A program made the translations under genes and the position numbers. Under the pieces are notes generated by a model that was not told the origin of the DNA, did no database searches, and saw only the letters and a list, made by a program, of their open reading frames with translations. DNA of 64,000 bases from Rhizobium mesosinicum (GTDB taxonomy: Bacteria; Pseudomonadota; Alphaproteobacteria; Rhizobiales; Rhizobiaceae), in NCBI RefSeq assembly GCF_019511345.1, contig NZ_JAEUAK010000008.1, positions 186,001-250,000 on the forward strand, written 5' to 3'. Shown one piece after another: positions 16,800 to 25,062 of this stretch. The number at the start of each line of letters is the position of its first letter. Positions within the stretch are counted from its first letter, which is position 1.

Positions 16800-16952
16800 G
16801 GCGGATTATTGCCAGCATCATCGGCGGCTGGAAATAGCGGCGTGTCAAAATAGGGCGGGGAGAGGAAGAAAATAGGGATATATCCCGAAGTAGGCCTCGG
16901 CTTTCGGGCATAACGTTCATTCCGTCGATGCAAGCGCGAACAGGAGGTCGCC

Positions 16953-17228
16953 ATGCCCAAATATCTAATCGAACGGAACATTCCCGGCGCAGCCAAGCTC
17001 ACGCCCGAGCAGCTGCGGGAGATTTCCGCCACGTCCAACAAGGTCGTCGCCGGTCTCGACCGTCCCTACAACTGGATCACCAGCTATGTCGCCGGCGACA
17101 AGATCTATTGCGTGCATGAGGCCGACAGCGCCGAAACCGTCTATCGCCACGCCCGCGAAGGCGGCTTCCCGGCCGATCTCGTCACCGAGATCGCCTCGGA
17201 GATCGGGCCGCAAACTGCACGCGCCTGA
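16953..17228 (+). CDS. DUF4242 (SCO4226-like) small protein
   Basis: A 91-residue protein, PKYLIERNIPGAAKLTPEQL, then NWITSYVAGDKIYCVHEADS and ARE/GGFPAD. This matches the DUF4242 family, whose Streptomyces member SCO4226 binds nickel in a ferredoxin-like fold. An AGGAGG site sits 5-6 nt before the ATG. It is divergent from the LuxR-type regulator and is a natural candidate target. Confidence 0.85.
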   Translation: MPKYLIERNIPGAAKLTPEQLREISATSNKVVAGLDRPYNWITSYVAGDKIYCVHEADSAETVYRHAREGGFPADLVTEIASEIGPQTARA

Positions 17229-17490
17229 TTACCAGCGCCCGGTTGTTTGCGAGGGGCGGCGGCCGGCGCTTGCCTCGTTCCCTCCTCGGATGCCTTCGGG
17301 GAGGGGATGGGGGACGGGAGGTATTCGCGAAATCGCGAGCGAGCTGAAAGGCCGACCGATACCTTCCTCATTCCTGTGCCGCTGCGCACCCGCAACTGGA
17401 GCGGAACTTCTCGTGACAAGCGCGTAATTGACAATTTTTGAAAATTTGCCCTTCTTGTCGTGTCTCAATCTCAACTGGAAAGAGACAACA

Positions 17491-18351
17491 ATGCGCAAAT
17501 CCTTCTATGCTTCCCAAAGCGTCTACTCGGAACCTGGGTCCTATCGCGAAACATTGATGGGCGGTGGCGTTGAGCCCAAATCAATTGCTCGATGGATCAG
17601 TTCATTCATGCAGCATCCTCGCGGGGCTGAGTCCGAGGAGCGAGGTTTCAAACCCGAACAGGCCGCCGATCTGGAGCTTCGTTCGGTTGAAGAGATCCTG
17701 TCTGTCGCCGTAAAACGCAATTTGCTTGAAAGCGATTCCGAACAGCACAAGGTCGGCGGCGTATGCCGGGATTTCGCTATAATGGCGGTTAGCAGATTTC
17801 GTGAGCGCGGCACCCCGGCTCGCCTTCGTGTGGGGTTTGCCGACTATCTGGTGGCCGACCGTTGGGAAGATCATTGGCTTTGCGAATGGCATGACGGCGA
17901 GCGTTGGAAACGGCTCGATGTAGAGTTTGCGGCTATCGGAGGAGTATCTTTCGACACCTTGGATGTGCCAGGCGAGCGGTTCCTGACAGCAAGCGAGGCT
18001 TGGATTCGGATCAAAGGCAACGCGGAGATGGCCTCGCGATTTGGCGTATCGAGCCTCGACCTTGGGGGAGAGTGGTTCGTCGCGGGAAGCCTGCTTCGAG
18101 AAATGGCAGCCCTGCGTAAACTGGAACTGAAACCTTGGGATTACTGGGGTCTGTCGAAAGACCTGTCCCCCGTTTCAACCGGGTTGTCGCAGCAGGCGAG
18201 GACAGAGCTAGACGATCTCGCGTCACGGCTCACGACCGTCACTATCGATGGGGAGGACGAGCCGGACGCTTTAGCGGACTGGCCTTTACCAGACGAGGTT
18301 ATCAGCTTTCCACAAGGTGAGCCTGTGGCTGTGGTGTTGCTTAATTCCTGA
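17491..18351 (+). CDS. Transglutaminase-like (papain-fold) protein
   Basis: A 286-residue cytoplasmic-type protein with no signal. KVGGVCRDFAIMAVSRFRER has the Cys of a transglutaminase-like catalytic triad, followed by RLRVGFADYL and DHWLCEWHDGERWKRLDVEF, which supply the His (DHW) and Asp (LDVEF) positions. The start at 17491 follows an AAAGAGAC ribosome site; the earlier in-frame start at 17428 lies in the leader. Family members act on peptides or proteins; the substrate is unknown. Its codon use is less GC-biased than its neighbours', which hints at acquisition. Confidence 0.75.
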   Translation: MRKSFYASQSVYSEPGSYRETLMGGGVEPKSIARWISSFMQHPRGAESEERGFKPEQAADLELRSVEEILSVAVKRNLLESDSEQHKVGGVCRDFAIMAVSRFRERGTPARLRVGFADYLVADRWEDHWLCEWHDGERWKRLDVEFAAIGGVSFDTLDVPGERFLTASEAWIRIKGNAEMASRFGVSSLDLGGEWFVAGSLLREMAALRKLELKPWDYWGLSKDLSPVSTGLSQQARTELDDLASRLTTVTIDGEDEPDALADWPLPDEVISFPQGEPVAVVLLNS

Positions 18352-18584
18352 GACATCGACACTTTCGGCCGGATTTTCGGGCCCTTTTCGTGTCGCGCGT
18401 CAGGCGCGATCTCTCGCAACCCTTTTAAGCTATGACGCAGGGTTCGGCTCAAGAGGTTTTTGCGGGTTTTCTCGGTTCGGCTCGGCGCCCTGTTGCAGGG
18501 CGGTTGGGACGGGTACCGGGAAAATGGCGCGATGAAGGGGAAGAGATTATCCTGCCCGCGGGAAAACCCACGGCAGGTGTGATC

Positions 18585-18613
18585 GATCCGCCGGGTATGG
18601 TGCCCGGCGGATC
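18585..18613 (-). terminator. Perfect 11-bp stem-loop after the glycine-rich protein gene
   Basis: GATCCGCCGGG (18585-18595) pairs with CCCGGCGGATC (18603-18613) across a 7-nt loop, directly beyond the stop at 18623. It lacks a strong T-run on either side. Confidence 0.6.
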
Positions 18614-18622
18614 GAGTGGCCG

Positions 18623-19285
18623 TTAATTCCCTGTCGAGGTCGGGGCGGAATCGGACAGGGATTCACGGATCTGGTCGATTTTGCCGTCGGCGTCTCCGAC
18701 GCCGAGGATGGTTTTGGCCTCGGCGAGGGTTGCCGGGCTCACTTCGCCGGTACGCGTTGCGGCGGCAAGCGCGTCCTCCAGTGCCGCGTCGCCGAGCACC
18801 GGATCGTCGGCTGCAGGCTCGATGCCGTTGTCGAGTTCAAACTGGGCATAGGCCATGGCGTAGGCGGCGATCGCCGTCATCTTCGGATCTGACGTGTGCA
18901 TATAGGCCTTGTAGCTCCGGTTGAGGGAATTCAGGCCGGCAAGCTCGGAGTGAACGTTCTTTTCCTTGATATCGCCAGTGGTCTTTTTCGCTGACAGAGA
19001 TTTCCCCTTCGCCTCGCCGGATTTGCCCTTCGTTGCACTGCCGGACTTCGAACCGTCACGCAATGAACTGCCACCCTGGTTGCCGCGGCTTTCATGGCTG
19101 CCGCCATTGCCGTTGCCGCCGCCGTGTCCACCGCCGCCGCCATTACCGCCGCCGCCATTACCGCCGCCGCCGCCGTTTCCGCCGTCCTTTGCCATGGCGG
19201 CAATATCGAAGCCGGCGATCGCCAGAGGGCTGGAAGCCATGATCATTGAAAGTGCAGCTATGGACGCAAAAGTTGCAATACGCAT
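18623..19285 (-). CDS. Secreted glycine-rich protein
   Basis: A 220-residue protein with a signal peptide (MRIATFASIAALSMIMASSP, cleavage after LAIAG), then a Gly/Asn repeat (GGNGGGGG) with interspersed His, a Ser/Lys/Gly-rich basic stretch (~residues 65-100), and a helical domain LNSLNRSYKAYMHTSDPKMT. I recognise no catalytic motif. The His/Gly-rich part could bind metal or polysaccharide, but this is a guess. It is preceded by one of the five TCGGAC-type promoter boxes (19365-19408), giving a predicted leader of about 73 nt, and followed by a strong stem-loop. Confidence 0.75.
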   Translation of the reverse strand: MRIATFASIAALSMIMASSPLAIAGFDIAAMAKDGGNGGGGGNGGGGNGGGGGHGGGNGNGGSHESRGNQGGSSLRDGSKSGSATKGKSGEAKGKSLSAKKTTGDIKEKNVHSELAGLNSLNRSYKAYMHTSDPKMTAIAAYAMAYAQFELDNGIEPAADDPVLGDAALEDALAAATRTGEVSPATLAEAKTILGVGDADGKIDQIRESLSDSAPTSTGN

Positions 19286-19364
19286 TGGTCTCTCCTTCGC
19301 AGGATAGGTTCATCGAAAGTCATGGGATCGCCGACTCGGGAAGGCGGCCATCAGGATGATCATG

Positions 19365-19408
19365 ATGTTAGGTGCGAATTGCAGACTGTGCATCGGACCG
19401 AGGTCCGG
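19365..19408 (-). promoter_or_regulatory. TCGGAC-box promoter, site E (drives the glycine-rich protein)
   Basis: On the minus strand, CCGGACCTCGGTCCGA (19408-19393) is followed at an offset of 38 nt by TAACAT (19370-19365) as a -10. A second palindrome core GGACCATAGTCC (19417-19428) lies with its centre 22 bp upstream. The offset is identical in the four other copies (36760, 37197, 45073 and 55983). Confidence 0.7.
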
Positions 19409-19500
19409 CATCCGCCGGACCATAGTCCTAGAGGGCGGGAGATGGTTAACAGGTTTTGTTGCCGCACTGTTCGTCAGGCATGCGGGGGAACGGTATGATC

Positions 19501-20223
19501 TCAGGCAAACAGCGCTTCATGGATCGCGACGGCAAGCAGCGTTACGCCGGCGATTGCCTCGATCGACTTCGATGCGGCAGCGAGCAGCCGCGGCCGGGTG
19601 GCGAGCACGCGGGAAAGCTGGTCGCGAAAGAGCACAGCAAGCAGGGCGACTGCAGACAGGGTGATGCCGACGCCGAGCATCATGGTCAAAGCGAACAGGA
19701 TTCCCGTGACGACAACCTGATGCAGCATGGCGAAGGTCATGACGAAGAGCGTCAGCGGGCAGGGGATCAGACCGGCCATGAAGCCGAAGGCAATGCCCTC
19801 TCCGTGGGAATGAACATGGGCGTGGCGGAAGAGCGCACTCCACAGCATCCATGCGCCGATCAGGCCGAGCAGGCCGCGGCTGACAGCCTGCAGCAGCGGT
19901 GCGGAGCCGGCATCGCCGAAGGAGTGCGAAACAAGCGGCAAGGCGAGTAGGGAGATCAGCACCGCCATGCCGACATGGGTAAAAGACAGCGCCGTCGAGA
20001 CGAGAAGGGCGCGATGTGCTTTCATCGAGGAGCCGGCGAGATAGGTGGCAAGCACCGACTTGCTGTGGCCGGGCGTCAGCGCATGAATCGCGCCGAAGGC
20101 GATGCCCATCGGCAGGAAGGCGAGGAAGGCGAGCCATCCGCCTCCCGCCGCGAACGCCTTGATATGGCCGGCGAAGGTCAGATAGATTTCGCGCTGAAAG
20201 TCGATGATCGCTTGCCAGGGCAT
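19501..20223 (-). CDS. NicO/RcnA-type nickel-cobalt efflux permease
   Basis: A 240-residue protein with six predicted membrane helices. The motif HALTPGHSKS in helix II is the RcnA-type version of the metal-binding signature, and GLIPCPLTLFVMTFAM lies in a later helix. A short His cluster, HAHVHSHGEG, lies in a loop. It is the last gene of a four-gene minus-strand metal cluster, starting at the stop of the YqaA-like gene. It most likely exports Ni(II)/Co(II). Confidence 0.85.
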   Translation of the reverse strand: MPWQAIIDFQREIYLTFAGHIKAFAAGGGWLAFLAFLPMGIAFGAIHALTPGHSKSVLATYLAGSSMKAHRALLVSTALSFTHVGMAVLISLLALPLVSHSFGDAGSAPLLQAVSRGLLGLIGAWMLWSALFRHAHVHSHGEGIAFGFMAGLIPCPLTLFVMTFAMLHQVVVTGILFALTMMLGVGITLSAVALLAVLFRDQLSRVLATRPRLLAAASKSIEAIAGVTLLAVAIHEALFA

Positions 20224-20660
20224 CAGGTCAGGCCCGTCGTTGCTGCCGTCAAGACAAGGTAGCGCCCGACTTTGGCGATGGTAACGAGCAGCAGGAACAT
20301 TGGCAGCGGTTCACGCAGCACACCGGCAACGACCGTAATCGGATCGCCGACGATGGGCAGCCAGCTTGCAAGCAGCGACCATTTTCCATAGCGCTGATAC
20401 CAGCGCTGCGCTCGTTCCAGCGCCTGTGGGCCGATTGGAAACCAGCGGTGCATGCGGAAGCGTTCGATCCCCCGGCCCAGGATCCAGTTCAACAATGCGC
20501 CGAGGACATTGCCGGCGCCTGCGGCCGCGACGAGCCAGAATGTGGAATATTTTCCGGTGAGCAGCAGTCCGACGAGCACGGCTTCGGACTGCATCGGCAG
20601 GATCGTCGCCGCGCCCAGGGCGGAGACGAACAATCCCAGATAGGCCAGCAGGTCGGCCAT
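20223..20660 (-). CDS. YqaA-family (DedA-like) membrane protein
   Basis: A 145-residue protein with about four hydrophobic segments: LLAYLGLFVSALGAATILPM, then SEAVLVGLLL, VLGALLNWILGRGIERFR, and SWLPIVGDPITVVAGVLREP. The last is the conserved YqaA/VTT signature (lipid or ion handling at the membrane). It sits between the metal repressor (4-nt gap) and the nickel permease, so it is co-transcribed. Its role in metal tolerance is inferred from position only. Confidence 0.8.
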   Translation of the reverse strand: MADLLAYLGLFVSALGAATILPMQSEAVLVGLLLTGKYSTFWLVAAAGAGNVLGALLNWILGRGIERFRMHRWFPIGPQALERAQRWYQRYGKWSLLASWLPIVGDPITVVAGVLREPLPMFLLLVTIAKVGRYLVLTAATTGLT

Positions 20661-20664
20661 GCCG

Positions 20665-20958
20665 TCAGAGATATTTGGTGATGGTCTTGAACTCGTCGAT
20701 GGACTGCCGTTTGTCGCGCGGCAGTACGCCGACCGTTTCTTCCAGGCAATGGTCGAGATGGTCCTGGATCAGGGTGCGCTTGGCGTTGATGATCGCCTTT
20801 TCGACGGCCGACAGCTGCTGGGCGATATCGAGGCAGGGCTTGCCGCTCTCGATCATCGCGATGACGCTCTTCAGGTGCCCCTCGGCGCGCTTCAGGCGTT
20901 TGATGATCTCGGGGTGGGTGGCGTGCGTGTGGGGCTCGGTATCGCTCATCAGGTCCAT
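20665..20958 (-). CDS. RcnR/CsoR-family metal-sensing repressor
   Basis: A 97-residue all-helical protein (DUF156 family): HPEIIKRLKRAEGHLKSVIA, ESGKPCLDIAQQLSAVEKAI, then LIQDHLDHCLEE. A His near the N-terminus (THP), the Cys of KPCLD and the two His of DHLDH are the positions used by RcnR/DmeR-type nickel-cobalt sensors. The start at 20958 has a GGAGGG site. It follows the CDF pump gene on the same strand, matching the known rhizobial dmeR/dmeF pairing, and is the likely regulator of the cluster via the G-rich operator at 22419-22437. Confidence 0.88.
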   Translation of the reverse strand: MDLMSDTEPHTHATHPEIIKRLKRAEGHLKSVIAMIESGKPCLDIAQQLSAVEKAIINAKRTLIQDHLDHCLEETVGVLPRDKRQSIDEFKTITKYL

Positions 20959-21021
20959 GCGGTTATCCCTCCGGCAGCGGAGGCAGTCCGAGCTTACGCC
21001 GCAGACCGCCCTGCAGACAAG

Positions 21022-22386
21022 TCAGTGATGATGTCCATCAGGCTCTTCCATTCTGAAGGGAAGGTCGTCGATCTCGACGCCCGCCATCAGCTTCAGCACA
21101 GCGTCGAACGTGTGGGGTTCGGCCGGAGCAATCGTGCTGACCAGCGCGTGATGGTCCGTAGCTGAAGGAAGAAGCGGCAGCCGTTCGACGCCGTCTTCCC
21201 GCGCGATCTCCACCACCGCTTCGAGGCCCCTGGCGTGCTTTGAAATGGAGAGGCGCATGCGCTCGCCGTCGGGCGTGTCGACAATCTCCAGCAACCCCGT
21301 CGCCAATAAGGAACTCACCTTGAACGGTGCAGGGGCATGGTGGTGGTGATCTGCGGGAGCTGTCGGCGCGGCATCCCGATCGTCGAATTGAATGGTCGCG
21401 TTCCCCAACGAGGGCAGGTGCGCACCCAGTTCGCGGCGGAGAGCGGCTGCAATGACATTCGCCTCCGCGAGGGTTTTCGCCGGATCGACTGCGATGACAA
21501 CGTCAGCATGTAGCTTATGGCCGAGCCAGCGGGCTTTCACGTCGACGACGCTTTCGATTCCCGGAACATGTTCGGCCGCGTGGCGGATCTCGTCGGTGAC
21601 GCCTGGCTCGACACCGTCGAGGCTGCGGGTGATGACGGCGCGTGCCGACTGCCAGACGATGCCGAAGATCGCGAGCGTGATCATGAGGCCGACGATCGGG
21701 TCAGCAAGCGGAAAGCCTAGCCAGACGCCGAAGGCACCAAGGACGACGGCGAGGCTGGTCAGGCCGTCCGTGCGGGCATGGTAGCCATCGGCGATCAGCG
21801 CTGCGCTGTTCATTTCGCGGCCGACGCGGATACGGAAGACGGCAACCGCCTCATTGCCGATGAAGCCGGCGACGCCGGCAACCGCCACCGCGAAAAGCTG
21901 GGTGATCGGCTGTGGCTCGATAAGACGGTCAATCGCCTCGTAGCCGGCCACCAGCGCGCTGAAGAGGATGATCAGCACGATGACGAGGCCGGCATAATCC
22001 TCGACGCGGCCAAGCCCGTAATTGAAAGTCTTCGTCGCCGCCCGGCGCACCAGCGAGAAGGCGATCCAGAGCGGAATGGCGGTCGCCGCATCGCCGACAT
22101 TGTGGATGGTATCGGCCAGCAGCGCGACGCTTCCCGAAGAGAAGACAACAATCAGCTGCAGGATGGCGGTGATCGCCAGAATGATGAAGGACCACTTGAT
22201 GGCCCAGATGCCGCGTGCGGAAGAGGCAATACTCGGATCGATGACACCGTGCGTGTGGCCGTGGCTGCTTTCATCATGCGCTCCGTGACCATGCCCATGA
22301 GACGCATGCGGATGAGATCCATGGGCATGCGAATGACCGTGGCCGGCCCGCCCGAAACCGAACCATTCTCTGACTGCCGAAAACAT
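21022..22386 (-). CDS. CDF-family divalent metal efflux pump (DmeF-like)
   Basis: A 454-residue protein. A long His-rich N-terminus (GHGHSHAHGSHPHASHGHGH) precedes six helices with CDF ligand motifs LLADTIHNVGDA (helix II) and HARTD (helix V), then a cytoplasmic domain starting TRSLDGVEPGVTDEIRHAAE, an unusually long C-terminal extension and a final GHHH. The start at 22386 is chosen because GGAG sits 6-7 nt upstream; an upstream ATG at 22443 would overlap the operator. It is regulated with the RcnR-like gene downstream. Co(II)/Ni(II) is the likely substrate given the neighbours; Zn(II) is not excluded. Confidence 0.85.
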   Translation of the reverse strand: MFSAVREWFGFGRAGHGHSHAHGSHPHASHGHGHGAHDESSHGHTHGVIDPSIASSARGIWAIKWSFIILAITAILQLIVVFSSGSVALLADTIHNVGDAATAIPLWIAFSLVRRAATKTFNYGLGRVEDYAGLVIVLIILFSALVAGYEAIDRLIEPQPITQLFAVAVAGVAGFIGNEAVAVFRIRVGREMNSAALIADGYHARTDGLTSLAVVLGAFGVWLGFPLADPIVGLMITLAIFGIVWQSARAVITRSLDGVEPGVTDEIRHAAEHVPGIESVVDVKARWLGHKLHADVVIAVDPAKTLAEANVIAAALRRELGAHLPSLGNATIQFDDRDAAPTAPADHHHHAPAPFKVSSLLATGLLEIVDTPDGERMRLSISKHARGLEAVVEIAREDGVERLPLLPSATDHHALVSTIAPAEPHTFDAVLKLMAGVEIDDLPFRMEEPDGHHH

Positions 22387-22418
22387 GTGCCGCTCCATAA
22401 CCGAAGTGTGGCGATACC

Positions 22419-22437
22419 TATCCCCCTGGAGAGGATA
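22419..22437 (-). promoter_or_regulatory. Candidate RcnR/CsoR-type operator of the metal cluster
   Basis: Inverted repeat TATCC-N9-GGATA with a G/C tract inside (on the minus strand CCAGGGGGATAGGTAT), 33 bp upstream of the CDF start. A G-tract bounded by AT-containing arms is the known recognition pattern of RcnR/DmeR repressors. Binding not tested. Confidence 0.5.
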
Positions 22438-22589
22438 TGGCAAGCCTATTGATTACGAGACTGAGCAGCGGCGCGGAGGGGAAATGCCACCCGAGGCTTC
22501 GTCGCTGGTTTCACCCGATCCGGAATCGGGTGGCTGCCGGTTTCCATATTTCCTACCCCACCACGACCATCAAGACAGGAGGTTTGGAC

Positions 22590-23348
22590 ATGGAACTGAA
22601 AGACAAGGTCATCATCATCTCCGGCGCAAGCAGCGGCATCGGAGCGGCCGCCGCCCGGCTGTTTGCGGCAAGAGGCGCGAAGCTCGTGCTTGGGGCGCGG
22701 CGAGCGCAGAACCTTGCGGCGCTGGTTTCCGAGATCGAAGAAAGCGGCGGTACGGGCGTGTCTCTGGCCGGTGACGTACGCGACGGGGCTTACGCGCAGG
22801 CGCTGGTCGACCGGGCGCTCGATGCCTATGGCAGGCTGGACGGGGCTTTCAACAATGCCGGCATCGTCGGCGAGATGGGCGCATTTGCGGAAATGAGCGC
22901 GGCAAATTGGGAGACGGTGATTTCCACCAACCTGACGAGCGCCTTCTTTGCGCTGAAGGCGCAGCTGCCGGTGATGAAGACACAGCGCAGCGGCTCGATC
23001 GTCTTCACCTCGTCCTTCGTCGGATACAGCAATGGCGGCTTGCCCGGCATGGGGGCCTATGCGGCGTCGAAGGCGGGTCTGATCGGCCTCGTACAATCGG
23101 TCGCGGCCGATCATGCGGCCGATGGCATCAGGATCAACAGCCTGCTTCCCGGCGGAACCATCACACCCGCCGGCGGGGAGAGCAATCCTGAATTCCTCGA
23201 CTATATCTCGGGCCTGCATCCGATGAAGCGGATGGCGGCTGCCAAGGAGATCGCTCAGGCGGCGCTCTTCCTGCTGTCGGACCAGTCGAGCTTCATGACC
23301 GGCAGCCCGATGATCGTCGACGGCGGCATGTCCGTTCGGCTGCTTTAG
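22590..23348 (+). CDS. SDR-family oxidoreductase
   Basis: A 252-residue classical short-chain dehydrogenase: SGASSGIG (residues 11-18) for the cofactor, NNAG, and the catalytic YAASK, with a C-terminal SSFMTGSPMIVDGGMSVRLL. The start is the ATG at 22590 behind a CAGGAGG site, not the long upstream extension to 22437. Arg residues after the glycine motif (LGARRA) favour NADP(H). It is divergent from the metal cluster and has a terminator directly downstream. Substrate unknown. Confidence 0.9.
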   Translation: MELKDKVIIISGASSGIGAAAARLFAARGAKLVLGARRAQNLAALVSEIEESGGTGVSLAGDVRDGAYAQALVDRALDAYGRLDGAFNNAGIVGEMGAFAEMSAANWETVISTNLTSAFFALKAQLPVMKTQRSGSIVFTSSFVGYSNGGLPGMGAYAASKAGLIGLVQSVAADHAADGIRINSLLPGGTITPAGGESNPEFLDYISGLHPMKRMAAAKEIAQAALFLLSDQSSFMTGSPMIVDGGMSVRLL

Positions 23349-23356
23349 CAGACGCG

Positions 23357-23385
23357 GCCTCGGGCGGTGTTGCGCCGCCCGAGGC
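23357..23385 (+). terminator. Terminator stem-loop after the SDR gene
   Basis: GCCTCGGGCGG / CCGCCCGAGGC, a perfect 11-bp stem with 7-nt loop, 9 bases after the stop codon. A T-rich tract is weak (GGGGATTTCG). Confidence 0.7.
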
Positions 23386-23483
23386 GGGGATTTCGACGGT
23401 GTCCCGGAAGGTCACCAGCGCTTCACGCCGCGCTCGATTCCTGACATAGTTGCGCAGAGACAACCAACCGTCGTGGATATTGC

Positions 23484-23798
23484 GTGATGAGCTCGCAGAC
23501 ACGTGAAAAAAGCACCATGCACGCACCTACCGGGTCCGTTACAGGGCTTTGCTCTGCGTCCGCCACCATGTTTGCGGTCGGAATGGCCTTTCTGGGCTAC
23601 TGGGGGGTCTATGAACAGGGGAGCTGGCGTGCTGTCGATTATCTTGTGATGATCGTCGCCGTCGTCGGATTTGCAGCACTTGGTTGCGTGCCCTGGTGCC
23701 GGCAAGGGCAAGCGGGCAGGCAAAGTCGGGTAGGGCTGGGTGGCCAGCTGCGGGCGGTTCACTCCCGCCGGCGGTTGCTGCGCCGCGTGCCGTCGTAG
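23484..23798 (+). CDS. Possible small membrane protein
   Basis: A 104-residue frame from GTG, with two hydrophobic stretches (SATMFAVGMAFLGYWGVYEQ and VDYLVMIVAVVGFAALGCVP) and then a basic tail that overlaps the convergent HNH gene by 40 bases. The hydrophobic part looks coding; the tail after about residue 70 looks like read-through. No clear ribosome site. Low confidence. Confidence 0.35.
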   Translation: MMSSQTREKSTMHAPTGSVTGLCSASATMFAVGMAFLGYWGVYEQGSWRAVDYLVMIVAVVGFAALGCVPWCRQGQAGRQSRVGLGGQLRAVHSRRRLLRRVPS

Positions 23799-24091
23799 AA
23801 GCCGGGCGGCTTCTTCTTCACCCAGGCGACGAAGGTCTGGATGGCGGGATGAGCGAGCAGAGCCTCGACGGTCGGGTAGGACTGTTCGAGCTCCGCCTCG
23901 CTGAACTGCGCATGGATCTGGCGATGGCAGATGCGGTGGAGGACCTGCGTTTTGCGTCCGCCGCGGCTCTTCGGAACCAGATGATGCTCGTCGCGCTGCT
24001 CGGCCGGCACGATCCGGCCGCAGAGCGGGCAGACATCGGGTGGCGGGGCCTCATACCAGGAGGTGACGTCTTGGTTTCTCTTTCGTGGCAT
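23759..24091 (-). CDS. HNH endonuclease
   Basis: A 110-residue protein: CPLCGRIVP, then EHHLVPKSRGGRKTQVLHRI and CHRQIHAQFSE. The zinc Cys pairs (CPLC and the later C-H) and the HH/N/H positions define a small HNH domain. A WVKKKPPGFYDGT tail follows. Small stand-alone HNH proteins of this type are common on rhizobial chromosomes. It is adjacent to an SMI1/KNR4 gene on the same strand, which raises a toxin/immunity reading but does not prove one. Confidence 0.85.
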   Translation of the reverse strand: MPRKRNQDVTSWYEAPPPDVCPLCGRIVPAEQRDEHHLVPKSRGGRKTQVLHRICHRQIHAQFSEAELEQSYPTVEALLAHPAIQTFVAWVKKKPPGFYDGTRRSNRRRE

Positions 24092-24134
24092 GCGGCGAGA
24101 TTAGCGGCAAACCGGGCCGGCAGGCAATTGGCCG

Positions 24135-24539
24135 TTACCAGCCGTCGCCGCGCTCGATCGCCTCGATGAACTCCTCGAAAGTGCGGCCGAGAACGCGCAC
24201 TTCATTCACCCAGTCTCCGGCAAAGACGAAGGGAATGGAAATATAGTCGCCCTTGACGAAGCCATAGGCGGTCGGGCCGCCATTCGAGCCGATCAGCAGC
24301 TGGTCGTCACGGAATGCGAAGATCGCATAGCCGTCAGCCCCGGAGAGTTCCGCAGCACTCCAGAGAACCAGATAGCCTTGGCCGATCTCGCCGTTGAAAC
24401 CGTTGGAGGCGGCAAGGAAGGCCTTGATCTCCGCCGGCAGGACAATCTTCAGTTTCGCTTCGCAGGCGGCGATCTCGGCCGGGCTTGCGCCCGGCAGCTG
24501 GCAGCCGTCTGAAAACTTGTCGAGCATCAGCAGGCCCAT
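24135..24539 (-). CDS. SMI1/KNR4-family protein (orphan immunity-type)
   Basis: A 134-residue protein with the SMI1/KNR4 pattern: GASPAEIAACEAKLKIVLPA, EIKAFLAASNGFNGEIGQGY, then LVLWSAAELSGAD...YAIFAF, GFVKGDYISIPFVFAGDWVN and TFEEFIEAIERG. SMI1 domains serve as immunity proteins against contact-dependent or polymorphic toxins and also occur as stand-alone regulators. No toxin gene with a secretion domain is present nearby. Its start overlaps the frameshifted upstream gene by 13 bases. Confidence 0.85.
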   Translation of the reverse strand: MGLLMLDKFSDGCQLPGASPAEIAACEAKLKIVLPAEIKAFLAASNGFNGEIGQGYLVLWSAAELSGADGYAIFAFRDDQLLIGSNGGPTAYGFVKGDYISIPFVFAGDWVNEVRVLGRTFEEFIEAIERGDGW

Positions 24540-24837
24540 TCGAGCTTCATCTTCAGGATGATCCAGCCGTATTTCTCCCTTTCGTCGGAAATGCGCTCGG
24601 CGTCGGGATAAAGCCGACGCAGCTCGGCCGCCGGCATTCCGATCCGGACGCCATGGATGGGGGGAAGCTCGAAGGGAGCCTGCCGTCGGCGGTGATGCGC
24701 GTGCCGAATTCCTCGATATGCAGACGGCCTTTCGCCTGGATGCGCGGCTCCTCCCAGTTCGTTCCCAAAGCCGCCTTCAGCTCCTCCACCGGCACACCCG
24801 GCTGCATCGGCGCCAATTTCGCATTGTCTATCGGCAT
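24527..24837 (-). pseudogene. Frameshifted small protein gene upstream of SMI1
   Basis: The frame starts MPIDNAKLAPMQPGVPVEEL and reads to ITADGRLPSSF; after the run of six G on the plus strand (24659-24664) the sense continues in another frame as IHGVRIGMPAAELRRLYPDA and REKYGWIILKMKLEWAC. One extra base in that run would restore a single ~104-residue protein. It could be a real mutation or a homopolymer read error. I do not recognise the family; its position suggests a partner of the SMI1 protein. Confidence 0.65.
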
Positions 24838-25062
24838 GCGCGTCCTCTCTCGCTGATCGTCCCGCGCGAGAAATAGGACGGGTTGGAAACCGGGCAATGA
24901 CGTGGCGGCAGGTTGGGAATGTGTTTGTGCGATCGTCTGTTTCGAAAGGCCGGTCTATGATCGGCGACAGGGCGGAAGAAAAAAATCGATCGCGCTGTCG
25001 GATCGGCAGAAGCTGGCCCGTCCTAGAGGCATTGCATAAGTTCAATCCGAAGGAGGATCATC

